Of a stretch of 21,405 nt of DNA, positions 6,691 through 15,551 are shown one piece after another. The position numbers were made by a program, and so were the translations under genes. The stretch is from JBHJOF01 sp050330055. Its GTDB lineage: Bacteria; Pseudomonadota; Alphaproteobacteria; Kiloniellales; JAKSDN01. The stretch spans positions 1-21,405 of the forward strand of contig JBHJOF010000154.1 of assembly GCA_050330055.1 (NCBI GenBank), given 5' to 3'. The stretch's first letter is position 1. Each line of letters begins with the position of its first letter. The notes beneath the pieces were generated by a model. It searched no databases. It was not told the DNA's origin and saw only the letters and a list, made by a program, of their open reading frames with translations.

Positions 6691-8049
6691 ATGGTGCCGG
6701 CCATGGCCGCGCAAGAACCGGAAGGCCCGGCGCTGCAGTCTCGACCGCCGGGGAAGCCCGCCCTCGGCGAAGAGGCGCCGAAAATGACTCGGGGCGCGGT
6801 CGTCGCCTGGTGCCTGTTCGACTGGGCCAACTCGTCCTTCCCGACGGTCATCGTGACCTTCGTCTTCGCCGCCTACTTTACCCAGGTGGTGGCGCCGGAC
6901 GTGGAGCTGGGCACCGGGCTCTGGGGCATGACGATCAGCCTCTCGGCGCTGACCGTCGCGTTCCTGGCGCCGATCTGCGGCGCGATCGCCGACCGCGGCG
7001 GGCGGCGCAAGCCCTGGCTCTTCGTCTTCAGCCTGGTCTGCGTGGTGGCCGGTGCGGCGCTCTGGTACATCGTCCCAGGCACCTCGCTGTTGGTTGCTGC
7101 CTTGTTGCTGGTCGGCATCGCCAACGCCGCCTTCGAACTGGGTCAGGTGTTCTACAACGCCATGCTGCCCGAGGTGGCAACGCCCAGCACGATGGGCCGC
7201 ATCTCCGGCTGGGCCTGGGCGGCCGGCTATTTCGGCGGCATCGCCGCCCTTTCGGTCTGCCTGTTCCTCTTCGCGCTGCCGGAGACGCCGCCCTTCGGCC
7301 TCGACAAGGCGAGTCAGGAGCACATCCGCATCACCGGCCCCTTCGTCGCAGTCTGGTATGCGCTCTTCGCCTGGCCGCTGTTCCTCTTCACGCCGGACAG
7401 CCGGGCGACCGGCCTCTCGGCCGGCCAGTCGCTGCGCCAGGGTCTGGCCCAGCTCTGGGGCACGCTGCGCCAGTTGCGCCGTTTCGCCAACATCATCCGC
7501 TTCCTCTTGGCGCGCATGTTTTACATCGACGGGCTCAACACGCTCTTCGCCTTCGGCGGCATCTATGCGGCGGGGACCTTCGGCATGGACTTCCAGGAGA
7601 TCCTGGTCTTTGGCATCCTGCTCAACATAACCGCCGGCCTGGGGGCGGCGGCCTTCGCCTGGATCGACGACTGGATCGGCTCCAAGCCGACGGTGATGAT
7701 CGCGGTGGCCTCGCTCACGGTCAGCGGCACGGCGGTGCTGCTGATCGATTCGAAGCTCTGGTTTTACATCCTGGGCGCGGTGATCGGCACCTTCATCGGC
7801 CCGGCCCAGGCGGCGAGCCGCACCCTCATGGGTCGCCTGGCGCCGGCCGAGCTGCGCACCGAGATGTTCGGCCTCTTCGCGCTGTCCGGCAAGATGACCG
7901 CCTTCCTGGGTCCCGCCGTGGTCGGCTGGGTCACGGTCTGGGCCGACAGCCAGCGGATCGGCATGGCGACCATCCTGGCCTTCTTCCTGCTCGGTCTCGT
8001 GCTGCTGATCCCGGTGCGCGAGCCGCCGAAAGCGAAGCTCAGCAGTTGA
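6691..8049 (+). CDS. MFS transporter, UMF1/Atg22-like family
   Basis: This inner-membrane carrier of about 452 aa has around 12 hydrophobic segments. It carries the family's opening signature VAWCLFDWANSSFPTVIVTFVFAAYF (about 6799-6876), the cytoplasmic loop GAIADRGGRRKPW (MFS loop 2-3) and the helix SGWAWAAGYFGGI. The transported substrate is unknown. The start is uncertain: the frame is open from a TTG at 6640, with ATGs at 6691 and 6703 and a conserved-looking ATG at 6784 (MTRGAVVAWCLFDW). I chose 6691 for the GAGGG nearby, with low certainty. It is divergent from the amidotransferase gene. Its last 11 bp overlap the 3' end of the small gene on the other strand. Confidence 0.88.
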   Translation: MVPAMAAQEPEGPALQSRPPGKPALGEEAPKMTRGAVVAWCLFDWANSSFPTVIVTFVFAAYFTQVVAPDVELGTGLWGMTISLSALTVAFLAPICGAIADRGGRRKPWLFVFSLVCVVAGAALWYIVPGTSLLVAALLLVGIANAAFELGQVFYNAMLPEVATPSTMGRISGWAWAAGYFGGIAALSVCLFLFALPETPPFGLDKASQEHIRITGPFVAVWYALFAWPLFLFTPDSRATGLSAGQSLRQGLAQLWGTLRQLRRFANIIRFLLARMFYIDGLNTLFAFGGIYAAGTFGMDFQEILVFGILLNITAGLGAAAFAWIDDWIGSKPTVMIAVASLTVSGTAVLLIDSKLWFYILGAVIGTFIGPAQAASRTLMGRLAPAELRTEMFGLFALSGKMTAFLGPAVVGWVTVWADSQRIGMATILAFFLLGLVLLIPVREPPKAKLSS

Positions 8050-8266
8050 GGCAGTTGCCGCTGCCGGGAGTTCGCCAGAGGCGGCTGTGCGGCACGGATT
8101 CGACAAGCGCAACGAGCCGTCGGGGCAGGCCGGCCAGCGCCCGCAGCAGGCCCGCGCCATAGCTGGCGATCGCCTCGGCCTGAAGCTGGCGCCCCCGGGC
8201 CAAATAGAAATCGATGGTGGCGCTGTCGAGCGCCGCGCTTTCGCGCCTCTCGTCCAAGCTGCTCAT
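8039..8266 (-). CDS. Small uncharacterised protein of 75 aa
   Basis: The product begins MSSLDERRESAALDSATIDFYLARGRQLQAEAIASYGAGLLRAL and ends GNCLNC. The segment IDFYLARGRQLQAEAIASY resembles a pattern I recall in short alphaproteobacterial proteins of unknown function (an Ile-Asp start, then R-x-L-x-AEA, then an amphipathic helix); I cannot name the family with confidence. GGTGGAG lies 8 nt upstream of the ATG at 8266. The terminal C-x2-C could bind a metal or a thiol partner, which is speculation. The gene is divergent from the LysR regulator with a shared inverted repeat, so it is a candidate target of that regulator. Its 3' end overlaps the MFS gene by 11 bp. Confidence 0.6.
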   Translation of the reverse strand: MSSLDERRESAALDSATIDFYLARGRQLQAEAIASYGAGLLRALAGLPRRLVALVESVPHSRLWRTPGSGNCLNC

Positions 8267-8308
8267 GATCGGGACTCCACCTGCGTGAAGGTCTCGCCCG
8301 TTAGATAC

Positions 8309-8351
8309 ATACTGGCCCACTGGATGATAATACCCTATGGTGGGTCAGTAT
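8309..8351. promoter_or_regulatory. Inverted-repeat operator candidate in the divergent LysR promoter region
   Basis: ATACTGGCCCAC (8309-8320) and GTGGGTCAGTAT (8340-8351) are complementary at 11 of 12 positions, separated by 19 bp. The spacer contains GATAAT (8326-8331), a good -10 for the LysR gene, though the matching -35 is poor. The repeat lies between two divergent starts (8266 and 8373), where LysR-type regulators usually bind. A T6 run follows at 8351-8356, so an attenuator hairpin is a weaker alternative. Confidence 0.55.
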
Positions 8352-8372
8352 TTTTTCCGTTTAGGCACAGAT

Positions 8373-9293
8373 ATGAGCGGCGCCCTGAGCGAGCTGGAGG
8401 TCTTCGTGCGGGTCGTGCAGGCCGGCAGCTTTTCGGCGGCGGCGCGCGAGCTCGGCCTGACGCCCTCGGCGGTCAGCAAGCAGATCGCGCGCCTCGAGGA
8501 CCGGCTCGGCGCCCGCCTGCTGAACCGCACCACCCGGCGCGTCAGCGTGACCGAGGTCGGCAGCGCCTTCCACGAGCGCGGCCAGCGCATCCTGGCCGAC
8601 ATGGCCGAGGCCGAGCAGGCGGTGCTCGACCTGCATGGCGCGCCGCGCGGCACGCTTCGGGTCAGCCTGCCGCTCGCCTTCGGCCGGCTGCACGTGGTGC
8701 CGCTGATCCCCGGGTTCCTGGCTGCCTATCCCGAAGTGCGCGTCGACCTTGCCTTCAACGACCGCTTCGTCGACCTGATCGAGGAAGGCATCGACGTCGC
8801 CGTGCGGGTCGGCGAGCTGGCGGACTCCAGCCTGATCGTGCGCCGCCTGGCGGCGAACCGGCGCGTCGTTTGCGCGACGGAGGACTACCTGGCCCGCCAT
8901 GGCACGCCGCGGACGCCGGCCGACCTGACGCGGCACAACTGCCTGACCTACGCCTATCGCCAGATGCGCAATGACTGGCGCTTCTGCGGGACGGACGGCA
9001 AGGCGCAGACCGTGCGGGTCAGCGGCAACCTGGAATCGAACGAGGTCGAAGCGCTGCGCAGCGCGTTGCTGGCCGGCGTCGGCATTGCCCTGGTGCCGCT
9101 CTGGATGGCCGGGCCGGACCTGGCGAGCGGCCGCGTCGTCGAGGTGCTGCGCGATTACCACGTTCCCGACAGCGCCATCCACGCCGTCTATCCACCCGGA
9201 CGCCACCTCTCGCCCAAGGTGCGCGCCTTCGTCGACCTGCTGGCCGCGCGCTTTTCCGACCGGGAATGCTGGACTGCGCCGCCGGCCGTGTGA
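8373..9293 (+). CDS. LysR-family transcriptional regulator
   Basis: This 306-aa protein has an N-terminal winged helix-turn-helix (LEVFVRVVQAGSFSAAARELGLTPSAVSKQIARLEDRLGARLLNRTTR, about residues 6-54). A periplasmic-binding-protein-like effector domain follows (GTLRVSLPLAFGRLHVVPLIPGFL onward). It belongs to the CrbS/DsdC-like branch often called LysR substrate-binding type 2 regulators; the effector is unknown. The frame opens at 8337 but the ATG at 8373 fits the family start, with TTAGG upstream at moderate spacing. It is divergent from the 75-aa gene and an inverted repeat lies between them, which suggests autoregulation plus control of that gene. It is convergent with the ATPase gene to the right. 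Confidence 0.93.
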   Translation: MSGALSELEVFVRVVQAGSFSAAARELGLTPSAVSKQIARLEDRLGARLLNRTTRRVSVTEVGSAFHERGQRILADMAEAEQAVLDLHGAPRGTLRVSLPLAFGRLHVVPLIPGFLAAYPEVRVDLAFNDRFVDLIEEGIDVAVRVGELADSSLIVRRLAANRRVVCATEDYLARHGTPRTPADLTRHNCLTYAYRQMRNDWRFCGTDGKAQTVRVSGNLESNEVEALRSALLAGVGIALVPLWMAGPDLASGRVVEVLRDYHVPDSAIHAVYPPGRHLSPKVRAFVDLLAARFSDRECWTAPPAV

Positions 9294-9370
9294 CGGCGGC
9301 CCGGGCTGCCGTACGCCAACGGCGATACGTGAGGCAGCAGCGCCAAACGGCGGCGGCGTGCGGATGCCGG

Positions 9371-10537
9371 TCAGCCGGCCTCGCCGGTCTTCAGCTGCTG
9401 GCGCAGCCAGATGATCGGCACCGGCTCGGCCCGCTCGATCTCCCGGGGCGTGCACTTCTCGGGCGGCGTGGCAACGGCCTCCGGGGCCGGCAGGTCGTAG
9501 AGCGCGATCAGGGCCCGCTCCCAGGCCTGCCAGTTCACCTGCTCGTCGTCGGTTGCGAACTTCGGGCTGCCGCTCACCCATACCGTCCTGACCTTGTGGA
9601 GCAGCCGCTCAAGCTCGGGCCGCGCGCGCAGCTTGGCGATAATCTCCTCCGGCATGTCGGAGCTGTAGAGCGGGCTGTCGGTGTCGACGTTGTCGATGAT
9701 CAGGAAGTCGACCTCGTCCAGCGACCAGGGATCGCCGGCGCCGAGCAGCTTCTCGACCCGCCGCTCGACCCGCCTGACGCCCTGGTAGGCCGGCGTGGGC
9801 GCGGTTTCCTCGAACAGCGCGAAGGCGGTGACGTAGAGCACTTTCTTGCGGCGCATCGCAAGCTCCGAGCCGATCGCCACGCCGAGCGTCGTCTTGCCGG
9901 TGCCCTTGTAGCCCTGGATCAGCACCGTCGGCTGCGCTGCAAAGCCGTTGCAGGGCTCTTGTCCTATGAAGGCGAGGATGCGGTCGGCATTGTGCTGGTG
10001 AACGCCCTCGGTGCGCGGAAAGTTGGGCAGGCGGTAGTAGAACGGCAGCACCGCCTTGTCGAAGTGGCGCTTGCCCGGAAGGTAGTAGGCACGCAGGGCG
10101 AAGGTGATCGCCAGTCCCACGACGAAGACGGCCAGGCCGTACGCCCAACCCAGGGCACCGGCGAAGGCGAAGAGCACGCCGAAGGAGACGAAGAAGGTGT
10201 CGGTGCCCATGTCGGTAAGCAGCTCGCCCTGGTCGGCCGGGAACCAGCCCTGCGCCTGGACCCGGGCGATGAGGAAGTCGAGCAGCTCCTTGACCGCATA
10301 GAGGCCGCACAGCACGACGACCCATAGGATGGACGGCTCCACCAGCCAGAGCAGCAGGTAGCCGAACAGGAAGCCGATGGCGAAGTGGCCGACCTGGTTG
10401 GCCTGCCAGACGTAGGTCGCCTGATAGTCGACGTAGACGTCGGAGCCGAAGACATCGGCGGGCAGGGCATTCAGGAAGCGGGCCAGGCCCGACGATTTCG
10501 CTGCCGCGCGCTGCGCGTCGCCGTGTTTCGCGGCCAT
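9371..10537 (-). CDS. Membrane-anchored P-loop ATPase: four-helix YfiM/VanZ-like membrane domain plus DnaC/IstB-like ATPase domain
   Basis: This 388-aa protein is of no family I can name. The N-terminal part has four predicted membrane segments (about 48-66, 69-89, 112-131, 133-150). Polar residues recur in and around them: H51-F52, K83-E84-x2-D87, and D109-x3-D113. I associate this H...KExxD...DxxxD layout with small YfiM/YjdF/VanZ-like membrane proteins. The C-terminal part has Walker A GYKGTGKTT (209-217) and Walker B DFLIIDN (277-283, D282). Its sequence context (GKTTLGVAIGSELAMRRKKVLYVTAFALFEE) is like DnaC/IstB helicase-loader ATPases, and VRTVWVSGSP (316-325) sits in the sensor-1 position. 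The tail (about 355-388) is Pro/Glu-rich. The ATG at 10537 is preceded by GGAGG at 6-nt spacing. purH lies 113 bp upstream on the same strand. The fold assignment is by motif only. Confidence 0.7.
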   Translation of the reverse strand: MAAKHGDAQRAAAKSSGLARFLNALPADVFGSDVYVDYQATYVWQANQVGHFAIGFLFGYLLLWLVEPSILWVVVLCGLYAVKELLDFLIARVQAQGWFPADQGELLTDMGTDTFFVSFGVLFAFAGALGWAYGLAVFVVGLAITFALRAYYLPGKRHFDKAVLPFYYRLPNFPRTEGVHQHNADRILAFIGQEPCNGFAAQPTVLIQGYKGTGKTTLGVAIGSELAMRRKKVLYVTAFALFEETAPTPAYQGVRRVERRVEKLLGAGDPWSLDEVDFLIIDNVDTDSPLYSSDMPEEIIAKLRARPELERLLHKVRTVWVSGSPKFATDDEQVNWQAWERALIALYDLPAPEAVATPPEKCTPREIERAEPVPIIWLRQQLKTGEAG

Positions 10538-10582
10538 GGCCGACCTCCAGGCAACGATGATGACCGTTTCGGGGCCGGGTGG

Positions 10583-10612
10583 AGTATACGCCGCGTCTGG
10601 TTCGCGAAGGAA
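10583..10612 (-). promoter_or_regulatory. Candidate promoter for the membrane ATPase gene
   Basis: On the minus strand, TATACT (10588-10583) matches five of six bases of the -10 consensus. A weak TTCCTT (10612-10607) stands 18 bp upstream as -35. It lies in the 113-bp gap after purH, so the ATPase gene could be transcribed independently of purH. Confidence 0.35.
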
Positions 10613-10650
10613 GAAGGACTATGCAACCAGGAGTGCGAAGCTGCCGCCGT

Positions 10651-12246
<1,596 letters not shown>

Positions 12247-12271
12247 GGGCAGAGCTGGCTCCGGAAAGGGC

Positions 12272-12399
12272 GGAATTAAGGGGACAGTATATTTAATTCG
12301 CAACTATGGCTGTTGATGCTGCAGGGGACGCCATGCTCTGCTCTTCCGCGGTCGAATTAAATATACTGTCCCCTCAATTCCCCTGTCCCCTCAATTCCC
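12272..12399. repeat. Long inverted repeat with GGGGACAGTATATTTAATTC arms (REP/MITE-like) plus a 17-bp tandem repeat
   Basis: The left arm 12272-12300 and the right arm 12353-12381 are complementary at 28 of 29 positions, with a perfect 21-bp core (12280-12300 / 12353-12373), separated by 52 bp. After the right arm, TGTCCCCTCAATTCCC (12367-12382) is repeated directly at 12384-12399 (17-bp period). The AT-rich core GGGGACAGTATATTTAATT is a sequence I recall from many bacterial genomes near IS200-like REP-associated transposase genes; no such gene is present here. It stands 25 bp upstream of the purH ATG, where it would affect the purH leader. Confidence 0.75.
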
Positions 12400-12438
12400 T
12401 GGCATGCTGCCGAGGATGACAGCAACGAGCGACGGCGA

Positions 12439-14424
12439 TCAGGAAATCGCGATGCTGCGGCTGCTCTCCTCGAGCTCGGCGCTGTATTCCGGCACCAGGC
12501 GGCGCAGGGTCGACAGCACCTCGGCGCTTTGGCGGCCGGCGGCCTTGTCGGCGAGCTCGTCGAGGCCGCGCGCCAGCAGCTCCAGGTTGCTGGTGCGCGG
12601 CGCTGCCAGTCGCAAGCCGGGATGGCTGGTCTGCAGCATCGGCTCGTTCGGATGGAACAGCTCCTCGTTCAGCTTCTCCCCGGGCCTGAGGCCGATGAAG
12701 GCGATCTCGATGTCCTGGCCGGGCCTGAGCCCGGCCAGGCGGATCATCTGGCGCGCCAGGTCGACGATCTTGATCGGCTCGCCCATGTCGAGCACGTAAA
12801 TCTTGCCGGCGTCGTCACCCGCGTTGTCGCCCCCCTTGTCCGCTGGGGTCTCGATGCTGAGCGCGGCGCCCTGCAGTACCAGCTCGACCGCCTCGCGAAT
12901 GGTCATGAAATAGCGCTGCACATCGGGATGGGTGACGGTGACCGGGCCGCCGGCCGCGATCTGATGCTGGAACAGAGGCACGACCGAGCCGGTCGAGCCC
13001 AGCACGTTGCCGAAGCGCAGGGTGACGAAGCGCGTGGCGCGACCGCCCTCGCGCCTGAGGCGCTGGCGCTGCGCCAGGTCGAGCGCCTGGCAATAGCTCT
13101 CGGCCAGCCGCTTGCTGGCGCCCATCACGTTGGCCGGGTTGATCGCCTTGTCGGTGGAGATCAGGACCATGGCCGCGACCCCCGCCTTCAGGCAGGCATC
13201 GGCCGTGTTGCGGGTGCCGATCACGTTGGTCAGCACGCCCTCGGTGGGGTTCGCCTCGACCAGCGGCACGTGCTTGAAGGCGGCGGCGTGGAACACCAGA
13301 TTGGGGCGCTGCTCGGCCATGACCTGGTCGAGCCGGGCGCGGTCGCGCACATCGGCCAGCACGCTGCTGCGCGGCAGCGCCGGATGGCGCTCGCTCATTT
13401 CCAGGTCGATGGAGTAGAGCGCGAACTCGGCGTGATCCAAGAGGGTGATCTGAGCCGGGCCGAAGTCGGCGATCTGGCGCACCAGCTCGGCGCCGATCGA
13501 GCCGCCGGCGCCGGTCACCAGCACCCGGCGGCCGGCGATCAGGCGATGCATGGAGCCGCGGTCCAGCTTGGTCTGGGTGCGGCCCAGCAGGTCCTCGATG
13601 GCGACCGGGCGCGGCTCGATTCTGCGGCTGCCGTCGGTCGTGCCGTAGTCGCTCGGGAAGTCGGTCAGGCGCGGCAGCCGGGCGATGGTCATGCCGGCGG
13701 CATCCGCCATGTCGAGCAGGCGCTCCATGGTTTCGCGCTCCAGCCGCTTGGTCAGCACCAGGCGCTGCGGCTTGCGCTCGCGGTACTCGAGTTCGTCCAG
13801 CACGCTCGGCAGCTCTTCGAGGGTGCCCAGCACGCGCACGCCGCGGATCTGCAGGCCGGTGCGGCCGGCGCGGCTGTCGAGCACGCCCAGCACCTCGTAG
13901 GGTGCCGCCGGATCGCGCGCCATCTCGCGGATGAAAAGCTCGGCGGCGTCGCCGACGCCGACCAGCAGCACCGGCACGCGGCCGCGGTCGATCGAGTGCT
14001 CGAGCAGATGGGTGAAGCCCTGGTCCTTGAACACGCGATAGGTCATGCGCGGCGCAGCCAGCAGGAAGACCAGCACGAACCAGTTGATGAACAGCATCGA
14101 GCGCGGCACCGCGTCGAGCCGGGTGATCGTGAAGGTGACCGCCAGGAACACCAGCAGCGCCAGCGTAACCGCCTTACCGATGGCGATGACGTCGTCCAGC
14201 GAGGCATAGCGCCAGATGCCGCGATAGAGTCCGGTGGTCCAGAAAACGACGGCGCAGACCGCGGTGAAGAGCGCCAGCGCCAGCAGGAAGTTCTGGTTGA
14301 TGTAATCGGTCGCGCCCGCGCCGAGCCGCAGGAAGAGCGCGATCATGAACGACAGGCCGGCGATGGCGACGTCGTGCACAAAGGCGGTCGCCGCCCGTTG
14401 CAGCCGGATCCCTCTCAGTCTCAT
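12439..14424 (-). CDS. Membrane-bound nucleotide-sugar 4,6-dehydratase/epimerase, CapD/WbpM/FlaA1-like
   Basis: This 661-aa inner-membrane protein has four N-terminal membrane helices (about 17-35, 45-63, 84-102, 110-124), a CoA-binding-like Rossmann domain (LLVGVGDAAELFIREM, about 153-168), and a C-terminal short-chain dehydrogenase domain. The last contains the NAD-binding TGAGGSIG (304-311), STDKA (423-427), and MGASKR (434-439), the form of the catalytic Y/MxxxK motif in this family. FGNVLGSTGSVVPLF and GLRPGEKLNEELF are family signatures. Homologues dehydrate UDP-GlcNAc as a first step to QuiNAc/FucNAc-type sugars; the exact product here is inference. The ATG is preceded by GGAGGG. The sugar-phosphate transferase gene lies 89 bp upstream, so the two probably work together. 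Confidence 0.92.
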   Translation of the reverse strand: MRLRGIRLQRAATAFVHDVAIAGLSFMIALFLRLGAGATDYINQNFLLALALFTAVCAVVFWTTGLYRGIWRYASLDDVIAIGKAVTLALLVFLAVTFTITRLDAVPRSMLFINWFVLVFLLAAPRMTYRVFKDQGFTHLLEHSIDRGRVPVLLVGVGDAAELFIREMARDPAAPYEVLGVLDSRAGRTGLQIRGVRVLGTLEELPSVLDELEYRERKPQRLVLTKRLERETMERLLDMADAAGMTIARLPRLTDFPSDYGTTDGSRRIEPRPVAIEDLLGRTQTKLDRGSMHRLIAGRRVLVTGAGGSIGAELVRQIADFGPAQITLLDHAEFALYSIDLEMSERHPALPRSSVLADVRDRARLDQVMAEQRPNLVFHAAAFKHVPLVEANPTEGVLTNVIGTRNTADACLKAGVAAMVLISTDKAINPANVMGASKRLAESYCQALDLAQRQRLRREGGRATRFVTLRFGNVLGSTGSVVPLFQHQIAAGGPVTVTHPDVQRYFMTIREAVELVLQGAALSIETPADKGGDNAGDDAGKIYVLDMGEPIKIVDLARQMIRLAGLRPGQDIEIAFIGLRPGEKLNEELFHPNEPMLQTSHPGLRLAAPRTSNLELLARGLDELADKAAGRQSAEVLSTLRRLVPEYSAELEESSRSIAIS

Positions 14425-14513
14425 GCCCCCTCCGAACTGTCCGTGCGGCTAAACGGCAGCGCGCGCATACCGCCGCATCGGCCCATGGAAGGCGAATGTC
14501 CGCGTCGCCTGCG

Positions 14514-15539
14514 TCAGCTGGAGTCCATCCCCGGTCGACCCCAGCGCTGCAACAGCAGCAGGAACAAGGTCACGACGACGCCTGCGCCTATCAGCGCAGG
14601 CCAGGCATAGCCCCAGGCGGCGACCAGCGCAAGCGCTAGCAGCAACAGGTTGCAGCCGGCGATGGCCAGCGAGACCTGGTCGTGGCTGCGCCCGCCGGCC
14701 ACGGCGCGCTGATAGAAGTGCTCGCGGTGCGCCTGCCACAGCGCTGCCCGCCGCGCGGCGCGGCACAACAGGGTGACTGTCGCGTCGGCCAGGTAATAGG
14801 CCGGCAGAATCAGGGCCGCAGCCCAGGCGCCATGGGCCGCCAGCAACAACAGCAACCAGCCGAGCAGGAAGCCGAGCGGCACGCTGCCGACGTCGCCGAG
14901 GAACAGCTTGGCCGGCGCCCAGTTCCACGCCAGGAAGCCGGCGGCGGCCGCGGCCAGCAGCCAGGGCAGCGCGATCTCACCCTCGCCGAGCTCGAGCAGC
15001 CAGGCGATCAGGCCGACCCCCAGGCCAAGCGCGATCGCCTCGACGCCGCTGATTCCGTCGATGCCGTCCATGAAATTGAACAGGTTGATGAACCAAAGCC
15101 AGAGCAGGCCGGCAGCCAGGCGGTCCAGCAGCGGCGGCAGCAGGCCCTGAAAGACCGGCCCGGCATCACGCATGGAGAAGAGCGTGACGGCAACGGCGAC
15201 CGCCTGGGCGAGCAGGCGCAGCGCCGCCGGCAGGTCGCGCAGGTCGTCGAGCCAGGACACCAGCACCAGCCAGACCGCGCCGATCACCGCGAGCTCGAAG
15301 CCCGGCGGGTGCGCCAGTGATCCAGACTGCCACAGCAGCCAGGCGACCAGCAGCAGCGGCAGCAGGGCCAGGCCGCCGCCGCGCGGCGTGGCGACGCTGT
15401 GGCTGCTGCGCGCGTTGGGTCGGTCGAGGATGTGGAAGCGCAGCAGCAGCGTGCGGATCATCCCGGTCGCGGCGCAACTCGTGGCCGCGACCAGGACGCA
15501 GACCAGGGCCAGCGGCCAGAAGAAGTCCGCTGCCGTCAT
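14514..15539 (-). CDS. Undecaprenyl-phosphate sugar-1-phosphate transferase, WecA/WbpL/MraY superfamily (glycosyltransferase family 4)
   Basis: This 341-aa polytopic membrane protein, almost entirely hydrophobic, transfers a HexNAc-1-phosphate from a UDP-sugar to undecaprenyl phosphate, starting a lipid-linked glycan. Family motifs are in order: NARSSHSVATPRGGG (42-56), the metal-binding DD (98-99), NFMDGIDG (155-162), FLGDVGS (213-219), and the HREHFYQR loop (about 275-282). WbpL-type proteins share RSSH-TPRGGG, which favours QuiNAc/FucNAc-type substrates and fits the WbpM-like enzyme encoded next. Only 12 bp separate it from the heparinase-like gene, so it is probably in one transcript with it. 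No downstream glycosyltransferases or Wzx/Wzy are in the window. Confidence 0.9.
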   Translation of the reverse strand: MTAADFFWPLALVCVLVAATSCAATGMIRTLLLRFHILDRPNARSSHSVATPRGGGLALLPLLLVAWLLWQSGSLAHPPGFELAVIGAVWLVLVSWLDDLRDLPAALRLLAQAVAVAVTLFSMRDAGPVFQGLLPPLLDRLAAGLLWLWFINLFNFMDGIDGISGVEAIALGLGVGLIAWLLELGEGEIALPWLLAAAAAGFLAWNWAPAKLFLGDVGSVPLGFLLGWLLLLLAAHGAWAAALILPAYYLADATVTLLCRAARRAALWQAHREHFYQRAVAGGRSHDQVSLAIAGCNLLLLALALVAAWGYAWPALIGAGVVVTLFLLLLQRWGRPGMDSS

Positions 15540-15551
15540 GCGCCGTGCGCC

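Noticed and set aside
5474..6787. A 437-codon plus-strand frame opposite the YbjQ and amidotransferase genes
   Set aside because: It covers two well-defined minus-strand genes antisense and has no recognisable domain.
6547..8160. A 537-codon minus-strand frame opposite the MFS gene
   Set aside because: The composition is typical of a shadow frame (Arg/Glu/Gly/Ala/Asp rich) and the plus strand carries clear MFS motifs.
9294..9370. GGCGGCCCGGGCTGCC-type symmetry after the LysR stop as an intrinsic terminator
   Set aside because: The stem is short and imperfect with no following T-run; it cannot be separated from ordinary GC-rich background.
12247..12303. N-terminal extension of purH into the inverted repeat (reading RIKYTVPL)
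   Set aside because: The extra residues come from the repeat arm itself; the family starts at MTGSNIVQIARALVSVSDK.
12529..14610. A 693-codon plus-strand frame opposite the CapD/WbpM-like gene
   Set aside because: The antisense frame is kept open by high GC at third codon positions; the product is low-complexity (His/Gln/Arg/Gly/Ala) with no motif, while the minus strand encodes a complete recognisable enzyme.
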